Positions 56,333-64,000 of a stretch of 64,000 nt of DNA are shown in pieces. Under the pieces are notes generated by a model that saw only the letters and a list, made by a program, of their open reading frames with translations, was not told the origin of the DNA and made no database searches. Position 1 is the first letter of the stretch; each line of letters opens with the position of its first letter. Source of the stretch: Pohlia nutans (Eukaryota; Streptophyta; Bryopsida; Bryales; Mniaceae). The stretch covers positions 28,611,811 through 28,675,810 of the forward strand of contig CM040085.1 in the NCBI GenBank assembly GCA_022496805.1, given 5' to 3'. A program made the translations under genes and the position numbers.

Positions 56333-57566
56333 CTCCCTCCGTCCCATAATCAATGAGGGTGAAAGCACGATAAACTGAACCATTAAGGTCATCCTTAGTG
56401 CTGAAATTGCAATTTTCTTGGTCAAAGGCCATAAATTATGACTAAAAAATCATATATTTAAGTTTTAATTTGGTAAATCCCTTCATAGTTCTATTAGGTA
56501 CTTCAATCCAAAGTTTCAAATTAAAATATCAAAAAAATGTTACTAAAAGTAAAGCTTGAAAATAGATGTTTAAAAAAAATTTCGGGAGCAAATCTGATGA
56601 ACTGAATCATGTTCAATATAAATATAAATTATATATTCTATAAGTTCATTGTGCATTCGAGGGCTCCAAAGAAAAAAATTCATGAAAAATAAATATTTAA
56701 TGCAACTTCAACATGTTTTATATCTACTTTTCAATTTGGTCATAACTACTTTTCCAATTTTAACCCCTAAACGTCAGAGCGTCCAGAAAGTGGACGACTA
56801 ACAGACTCAAACCCTTCTCACGTTCTCATCAATGCTTGGATGAAAGTCATCCAATTTTTTGGAGATTCTTCACCAAGTTGTTGTCCTATCTAACGGTTGG
56901 ATTTAGTCATACTTGATTACATATTTTTCTAAAATTACAAATGTAGAAGTATGTCAAGTCGTTGACCAAGCCAAAATTGCATTGACTGTAGTTCAAAAGT
57001 GGCCTTGCAAAAATGAGGTCATAGATTTAAGAAACACAAAAATCTCAAAGAATCACCACGTTTAAGAGTATCTCATTTCAAATTCATTCCAACAAATTTT
57101 ACTCAAAAATATTAATATTTTGTTTGTAATCGAATCTAGAAGGAATTTTTAATTTTAACTTTCAAAATTTATAATTAAATATTGGTGATAGTATTAGTGA
57201 ATCAAACCGTACGGATGGAATCTAAAATTCAAAATCTAGAACTTTCATTTGTATATCAATTTCAAAATATTCTTCTAAATAGTAGTTTATGATGCTTTTT
57301 CTCAAATTGTCAATTCTAGGGACACCCTGGTACGTTTAGGGGTTAACCGCTTTAACCTTACTATAACACACATAAATACTTATTGAACATGATTTTTTCA
57401 ATTTTTTTGGTTAGACTTTGTTAAACATTGTATCTTTTATTTTATCCACAAAAAAATTCACAAAAAATAAAAATCTAATAGATTTTTGGACCCTGCATTG
57501 TTGCTTCTTCACAGGGATCACAAGTGGTTCAGTTTATCATGCTTTCACCCATGATGCTTTTGAGAA
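56333..57566. mobile_element. Stowaway/mariner-type element remnant, with a nested TTAA element
   Basis: The left end CTCCCTCCGTCCCATAATCA after TA is the Stowaway terminus. Its inner part (GGGTGAAAGCACGATAAACT, then GAACC) is mirrored at 57528-57556 (GGTTCAGTTTATCATGCTTTCACCC), but the outermost right terminus is lost. The group H element 56760-57346 lies inside. A separate Stowaway-like right end (AACAAAGGAAG-TA) is seen at 58312-58324. Confidence 0.55.
56760..57346 (+). mobile_element. TTAA-bounded element, group H (587 bp)
   Basis: The left end TTAACCCCTAAACGTCAGAG is followed by the palindrome CGTCCAGAAAGTGGACG. The right end is GGTACGTTTAGGGG-TTAA (57343-57346). A truncated relative begins at 61918. 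It is non-coding. Confidence 0.78.
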
Positions 57567-59043
57567 AAAAAATTGACCCAAATTACTTGATGCAAATCAT
57601 TTATTTAATTTGAAAGTTGTTTTACAAATTCTAACAAAGAAAAATCACAAGACAAGTGCACATGGATTGAGTGTTTTTTTTGTCTACAAAGCTTGAATGT
57701 CTTCGCTCATACGTGGATCACAAACAATATATGAGCTAGCTAAAATCAATGCTAGCATATGTTCGTTGTATAACCTTTAAATGTAAAGGTAAGCCCCATG
57801 GGCTTATTTAAAAGAGAATAATCAAGAAAAAAGTAGATTTTCTCAACCAAATCAAGCGTGGACTGGTGCGTTGGAAAGCTACTGAAAAAGCAATCTAGAT
57901 TGCAAATTTGTGCCTCATTTGAGAGATTGCGGAATCGTTGGTAAGCAATCAAAGTTATGAAATTGAACAAGTTTTTGAGGTTGGGGCAGCTGAGATGCCG
58001 GAGTGCTACAGTGCTACAGTGCTGGCCAGCAGTGTCTCGCAAAGCCATTTTTGCATTTTTTTTCATTTTTTTTTTCCCTCCGAAAATTTAGATGCCTTCC
58101 GGGCTGCCCCGCCCAGGCCCTCTTGACGTTTAAGGGATAATAGAACACTGCAACGAACACCACCATGTTACCACATGCTACACGTACTATCAAAACAATA
58201 TGATATTGCTTCAATAAACAACTACTCCGAAATAGAAACATGTTGTAATTAGAGATTTGATGAAATCATTCTAGTTTGCTTTATTTTTTTCAAAAACATC
58301 ATCTATTATAGAACAAAGGAAGTATAATAGATAAGTAGACATGTGCCAGAGTCACTCCAGCTGCAGAACTTTTATGGAGACTAGGGGGGCGTGGGTGGGT
58401 GTATATGTGCACCACCCTGTGTTATATAATAGACTAGGTTAGGTTATGTTGGTGCCCAGTACAATCATTTTGACAGCATAACCATCATAGGGAGCGTGCA
58501 TGCGCGCATACACCAATATGGCAAGGTTGTCCTACTCGACCATGACAAAGCATCAAACATGATGTTAAAGACTTCTAGTAGACCTCTTTGTTTGTCACAC
58601 AAGCATATTCTTAAAATATATTCAGGAATATTTCAAGAATATTCTTGAATATTCCAAAAATCATCATCTAAGTTGTATGACATATTTAATACCTGTCTAT
58701 TGGTTAGACGATCATCGTCACATGTCTAATATGATGTCAAGTTGAAAAATAGTATCAGACACGGTAGCATTATATATTAGATTGATAAATCATGCACACA
58801 AGCACATGAGGATGGTTTCGTGAATAGAACGGTCATGCCGAACTTCAGCACAGACCAACCTAGTACGTGCAGATTCCCAAAAGAATCCACACTGAGACCC
58901 TGGTGGATAATCTTTGTAATCCCTTCTTTTACACATCACCATTACTTTTTGGAAAGTAAATACATCCATATTGTGGATGGCGTGGATCATGATCCACCGC
59001 TCAATCAAACATCAGAGTCTTCCCTTTCCCTTCAATAAGTTAC
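57567..59043. other. Gene-free stretch
   Basis: No gene is seen. A possible degenerate TTAA-family element runs from about 57769 (ATAACCTTTAAATGT) to about 58140 (GACGTTTAAGGG-ATAA), with a GC-rich tail (58080-58130). AATATTCTTGAATATTCC-type repeats lie at 58608-58660. Confidence 0.4.
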
Positions 59044-59619
59044 TTAACCCCTAAACGTCTCACCCCTCTCCAAATTCGGCAGTTTTGCAAAGATGCATCA
59101 TAAAATGCAACCTAGAGGGATATTTTGCACTTGATGTATGAATAAAAGTTGTACATTATCAATTTTAGATTCTATCATACGGTTAGATCTGCGATTGCTA
59201 TCACCAATATTTTTCTATAAAATTTGAAACTTGAAATTGAAAATAAATTTTGTAATATGATTACGAATAAGATATTCACAATTTGTACATGAATTTATTG
59301 TGATTGGTTGAAATGTAACACTCTAAATGTAGTGGTTTTTGGAGAATTTTTGGTTGCTTAATTTTATGAGTTGACTTTTTTAAGAGCACCTTTTACCCTC
59401 AAATCTTTGGAATTTTGGATGAATCACTACAACATGAAATGAGACATAAAAATTTCACAAATCGTCCCCTTTCTAATCGGATCGCACATGCATGAAGCTA
59501 ATTTTCCATAAAATATACAATAAAAAATCCACACTACAATAAATCAATGACGGATGAGAAAAATGTGTTTGATTTTGTGCATCATCCACTTTCTGGACGG
59601 TTGGACATTTAGGGGTTAA
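59044..59619 (-). mobile_element. TTAA-bounded element, group A copy 3 (576 bp)
   Basis: The left end is TTAACCCCTAAACGTCTCAC. The right end, TTTCTGGACGGTTGGACATT then TAGGGG-TTAA (59616-59619), is the family head. It is the reverse complement of 95-670 with the same length. Its right TTAA is shared with the next element. Confidence 0.78.
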
Positions 59620-60533
59620 CCTGTAAAATTCTGAGCGACCATATTCTGATCGTTCTACTTTTTGGGCAGCCTCCAGGGACCTCATACTTTTAAAATTTTC
59701 AATGAAAATTTCAGTGTAGCTTCCAAAAACTACACTCTACATGTTGCACTTTGTTTCATGTCATTCCAATAAGTATTGCAAAAGTTATAAGCATTTGAAG
59801 TTTTTGAAGCGAGATCGGGCAGCAAATTTATTTTTATTTTTTACTCTTTTTCAAAATTTCTTTTTTGATTCATGATTGGTTGATCTTAATCTACAAATGA
59901 AGCTTTAAATCTACCCATTTTGAGCAATGGGATAAAAGTTATGAGGAGATCTGTTTTTTGGGCAGTTTGGACAAAAACACTTTGAAGCTCATTTCTAAAC
60001 TCAATTTTCAATATTTTTTTACGAAATAAAAGGCACTAGGTGAAGATTTCCAAGTACAACATCCTCACTGTTAAGATTGACATTTTACAATTCCATGTCA
60101 AACTTATTAATGATTTTCTTTTTCCTTTCACTTTGTACCCACTTCTAGTAATTGTTTTATGAAAAAACTAATATGAGCTTTTTTTTTACAAGATTTTATA
60201 TTTGAAGACTTAACTCAATTGTTAACATGACCTTGCCATTCAATGAATTTCTTACCCATTCAGAAAAAAGATATTAATTTCTAAAGTTCAAATTTGTCAC
60301 CGGATTGAACCCCAAAAAATCTTCTTTTGCAACTTTGATCCTTATAATCTAAGAATCTAATGGTCATTTTGCTCTCAAATTTTGTGCTCACATGAAAATT
60401 CAAGTTGGGTATTAGATCTTACGGTTAAATGATGAAAAAAAAATTTAAAAACATATGATTTCTTCTACAACTTCCAAATGCTGCGTTTTTCATGGTTTTT
60501 GTGAGAATACGGTTAAGGAATTTTAGGGGTTAA
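59616..60533 (+). mobile_element. TTAA-bounded element, group E, left copy (918 bp)
   Basis: Starts TTAACCTGTAAAATTCTGAG and ends GGAATTTTAGGGG-TTAA (60530-60533). The reverse complement is nearly identical to 60729-61645. No coding frame of note. Confidence 0.78.
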
Positions 60534-60728
60534 AAAGGGTTGAGTCTAGGTTGAGTTGGCTTGAGTGTCCTAAAGAAAGGCACAACAATAAATTATGGGA
60601 AAAAATGGAAAAAAAAATTATACCACCATGATCAAGTACTTACAAATGTGCCACGATGAACAAGAAAATAATCATCAGCGCCCTAAAGACAAGGTGTGAA
60701 AAAAAATGCAGCCAAAATATTGATTACC

Positions 60729-61645
60729 TTAACCCCTAAAACTCTTTGACCGTATTCTCACAAAAAACCATGAAAAACGCAGCATTTGGAAGTTGCAGAA
60801 GAAATCATATGTTTTTTTTATTTTTTACATCATTTAATCAAAAGATCTAATACCCAACTTGAATTTTCATGTGAGCACAAAATTTGAGAGCAAAATGACC
60901 ATTAGATTCTTAGATTATAAGGATCAAAGTTGCAAAAGAAGATTTTTTGGGGTTCAATCCGGTGACAAATTTGAACTTTAGAAATTAATATCTTTTTTCT
61001 GAATGGGTAAGAAATTCATTGAATGGCAAGGTCATGTTAACAATTGAGTTAAGTCTTCAAATATAAAATCTTGTAAAAAAAAAGCTCATATTAATTTTTT
61101 CATAAAACAATTACTAGAAGTGGGTACAAAGTGAAAGGAAAAAGAAAATCATTAATAAGTTTGACATGGAATTGTAAAATGTCAATCTTAACAGTGAGGA
61201 TGTTGTACTTGGAAATCTTCACCTAGTGCCTTTTATTTCATAAAAAAATATTGAAAATTGAGTTTAAAAATGAGCTTCAAAGTTTTTTTGTCCAAACTGC
61301 CCAAAAAACAGATCTCCTCATAACTTTTATCCCATTGCTCAAAATGGGTAGATTTAAAGCTTCATTTGTAGATAAAGATCAACCAATCATGAATCAAAAA
61401 AGAAATTTTGAAAAAGAGTAAAAAATAAAAATAAATTTGCTGCCCGATCTCGCTTCAAAAACTTCAAATGCTTATAACTTTTGCAATACTTATCGGAATG
61501 ACATGAAACGAAGTGCAACATGTAGAGTGTAGTTTTTGGAAGCTACACTGAAATTTCATTGAAAATTTTAAAAGTATGAGGTCGCTAGAGGCTGCCCAAA
61601 AAGTGGAACGATCAGAATATGGTCGCTCAGAATTTTAGGGGTTAA
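60729..61645 (-). mobile_element. TTAA-bounded element, group E, right copy (917 bp), inverted
   Basis: Starts TTAACCCCTAAAACTC and ends CAGAATTTTAGGGG-TTAA (61642-61645). It differs from the left copy at only a few positions in the stretches I compared. The 195-bp spacer 60534-60728 is unrelated. Together the two copies make a long inverted repeat. Confidence 0.8.
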
Positions 61646-61917
61646 TGGCACTACTTTAAGAGACCAATGGTCTTATTGCATAGGTGTTTAAAACTTTACA
61701 TGTGGGTGTTGTCTAATGACAACAATAGGAAATTAAAGTATTTCAATCTTTATGTTGTTTAATGAGATGTGTACACAACAAGAGAGATTTTGTGGATGTA
61801 CAAAGAATGTGCAAATATAGAATATAAGTAGTGGGTGTTGTGCACTAGTAAAACTAATCATCTGAGTAATAATATTAGTATGCTTTTATTATTAGTATGT
61901 TTTAATTGTCATATTTG
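61646..61917. other. Short gene-free spacer
   Basis: AT-rich, with repeated TATTATTAGTATG words. Nothing recognised. Confidence 0.4.
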
Positions 61918-62110
61918 CTAATCCCTAAGCGTCCATCGTCCAAGAACTGAATGTTGACCACATTTCAATTCATCCTACGTTCTCATCACTTTTTGGATGA
62001 AAGTCATCCAATGTTTTGGAGATACTTCATCAAGTTATTGTCCTATCCAATGGTTGGATTTGATGTTACTAGCTCGTACATATATTTCTAGAATTACAAA
62101 TGTGGAAGCA
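61918..62110 (+). mobile_element. TTAA-type element, group H, truncated copy
   Basis: Begins CTAATCCCTAAGCGTCC (TTAA mutated) and follows the group H copy through GGATGAAAGTCATCCAAT, GGAGATACTTCA and GGTTGGATTT. Similarity stops near 62110 and no right terminus is found. Confidence 0.6.
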
Positions 62111-62640
62111 AGCTTGCTTTTTCACAAAGTTTTAACCTGTCCCATGTTCAAAAGCCTCTATTGACATGAAAAATGATTGAACTCGTCCCAAAACCAATCA
62201 TTTGAAAAATCAACATGTCCACGGACCGATTGGTGCAAAAATAACAAGTCCCAGAATTGGTTTAAAAAATTACCCGTCCTGATAAGAAGACTCGTATCAC
62301 GAAGGAGTGGTTAGAGAGGCTTTTTGTGAAGTTCTAGGTTACTGGTGAAGATCAGGATCAATGTCAGAGTGAGTGTTTAGAGATGGTAAAAACCACGAGG
62401 GAATTGATTCCTGCCAAATCATTGTTTGAGGCCTGGGAGCTTGCATGCACAACTCTAGAGTGATCAATCAATTTGCATGGCTTGAATAAGTTATGAAAGA
62501 AGGTTATAATGATTCTTTCTTCTTATCTTTTTTTAAAAAATAAAATAAAAAATTCTTTGGCTCCATTTTTGGCTCTTCTTGTGCAACCATAGATTTCACA
62601 CTCGCACCAAGTTTTTTTTCTTTTTTTTTTCATTTTTTTT
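62111..62640. other. Gene-free stretch
   Basis: Includes AAGGAGTGGTTAGAGAGGCT-like and GGCCTGGGAGCTTGCATG segments but no frame long enough to call; then T-rich sequence leading into the next repeat. Confidence 0.4.
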
Positions 62641-62692
62641 CATTTCTTCTTTGTTAAGGTTCAGCTTGCCATGTATAGCGCTGAACCCTATA

Positions 62693-62789
<97 letters not shown>

Positions 62790-63492
62790 CTTTTCTTTTC
62801 TTTTCTTTTTTCTTTTTTCGGCGGTGGAGTGCGTGACCATGCACCCTATGTCACTCTTTCTTTCCCTCCCCTCTCCTCATATATATAGGGAGAGGAGAGG
62901 GAGAGTCTCCTCATATATAGGCGAGGGAAAGGAGAGTGACATAGAGTGCGCAGCCGTACACTCTATAGCCAAAAAATAAATAAAGCAATAAAATTGCCTT
63001 TGCGCCGTCATTTAGGGTTGAGCAACCGGCTGTACCAACCATGAATTTTGTTAAATTTTTTTGTTTTTTTGTAGGGTTCAGTTCTACAAATGGCAACCTA
63101 AACTCTAACAAAGAAGAAGAAAAAGATGAATTTAATTAAATTTAAAAATAATTTTTTTTAAGGTTCAACGCCACAAATGACTAGCTGAACCCTAACACAG
63201 AAGAAGACTTTAGAATGGAATGGAAAAGAATAATAATAATAATAATAATAATAAATTGGTACGAGTGTGGGATCCGCGATTGCACAAGAGGAAGACAAGA
63301 TAGGAAACAAGATAAAAGAAAAGATAAAGATAAGGATCAAAATTAAATAAAAGAATTGTTTGTTTACAATGTAAGGGATTGTAAAAAGACAAATATCGTT
63401 GATTTTTAGAGAATTTTTTAGACAAATTTTTTAATGCGCCCAGGGGCCAAGTGCATGATCATATGGCCAAATGCGTAAATAGCAAATTGTGT
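62640..63492. mobile_element. Rearranged relative of the 13962-14906 element
   Basis: Shares the right end (GGCCAAGTGCATGATCATAT, then GCGTAAATAGCAAATTGTGT), the CTGAACCCTA words and an inner fold-back (62820-62972: GTGACCATGCACCCTATGTC and GACATAGAGTGCGCAGCCGT arms around a GAGAGG/CCTCTC core). The left terminus is not present. Contains the TA microsatellite. Confidence 0.5.
62694..62785. repeat. (TA)n microsatellite, about 45 units
   Basis: Uninterrupted TA dinucleotides. Tyr-Ile repeat ORFs on both strands are artefacts of the repeat. Confidence 0.95.
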
Positions 63493-64000
63493 GTTTATAT
63501 GTGAAAGGAGATTCTTTAAACAAAACTTGATCAAGAGTCATATGAGAACAAGGTTGAAGGTGGTGACTTTAATTTGGATGCTCTAATGCGCATTTCATGT
63601 GCAAACATTCTAGTGGAAAACATTCATTGGAATGTTGTGATGATTGTTTGGAAAAGCAAGGACAGAAAATTCCATCCTCTTGATTGAATGGTAACTCAAA
63701 ATTTTGATTTCTTTTTTCAATATGTTTGTACAAAATTTGAAGAATTTGTGATTCATTACTTGATATGCTCGGTGTACACACATTTAGTGTCTTTGATGTC
63801 CTATAAAAAATAAAAATAAAATCTAATACATGTGGTTTTTGGGTATTATAAAATCTAATTCATGAGACTTGAGTACTTGAAGACTAAGATTTGGATTAGA
63901 GATTTTTCATTTGAATTAATTTTCTTGTCACCGACACGTGTCATGTTCAACCGACATGTGTCATGTTCAAGTGGATTTTTTACTCTTTCTTTTTTCTTAA
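63493..64000. other. Gene-free window edge
   Basis: AT-rich. A 15-bp-scale direct repeat (CCGACACGTGTCATGTTCAA then CCGACATGTGTCATGTTCAA) lies at 63931-63970. No gene. Confidence 0.45.

Noticed and set aside
58219..58324. Short Stowaway element between TACTCCGAAATAG and AACAAAGGAAGTA
   Set aside because: The right end fits but the left end does not mirror it, so a complete element cannot be supported.
62579..62979. Tyr-Ile repeat ORFs
   Set aside because: They are products of the TA microsatellite.

Overview
The window looks like low-GC nuclear DNA of a land plant. The evidence is spliced genes, plant-only families (DMP/DUF679 and ERD15-like) and plant transposon superfamilies: CACTA with TNP2 and Transposase_24, Tourist, Stowaway-type and Ty1/copia. 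I cannot fix the lineage from the sequence alone. Most of the window is transposable-element DNA, with only three recognisable host genes.

Layout. 1-8.3 kb holds several copies of a family of short elements bounded by TTAA, with termini TTAA-CCCCTAAACG or TTAA-CCCTTTAACG; these recur through the window. 9.07-10.10 kb is an ERD15-like gene (minus strand, two coding exons). 10.8-14.9 kb holds fold-back MITEs, more TTAA elements and a 0.95-kb element carrying a GGAGAT microsatellite. 15.07-43.24 kb is one nested stack of insertions. 43.2-53.4 kb holds two DMP membrane-protein genes (45.73-46.39 minus, 50.99-52.39 plus), a broken 5' duplicate of the first, and small repeats. 53.4-64 kb is gene-poor, with further TTAA elements, a pair of 0.9-kb elements in inverted orientation and a long TA microsatellite.

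The stack can be read base by base. A TTAA element of about 550 bp (outer ends 15065 and 43244) was hit by a 4.0-kb TTAA element (15073-19066, with a GC-rich block), a 226-bp fold-back element and a 302-bp Tourist element. The Tourist element was then hit by two CACTA elements, which now lie 8 bp apart. CACTA-1 is 21.5 kb (19989-41474, TSD TTG) and carries a TNP2 transposase gene and a divergent Transposase_24-type gene. It was itself invaded by a 5.46-kb Ty1/copia element (28381-33841) with identical LTRs. CACTA-2 is 1.6 kb (41483-43094, TSD ATT) and contains its own TTAA element. An uninterrupted paralogue of the Tourist element at 6083-6385 acts as an empty site and confirms both CACTA boundaries and TSDs. 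Subtracting the insertions returns 302 bp for Tourist (paralogue 303) and about 552 bp for the outer element (relative 546).

The best candidate for something under-described is the TTAA-bounded family. Its TTAA flanks, CCC-start termini, subterminal palindrome and back-to-back copies sharing one TTAA resemble piggyBac-type elements, but no transposase for it is visible here. The copia element is also notable for a primer-binding site matching the anticodon arm of initiator tRNA-Met (half-tRNA priming, as in Drosophila copia) and for LTRs ending TA...TA.
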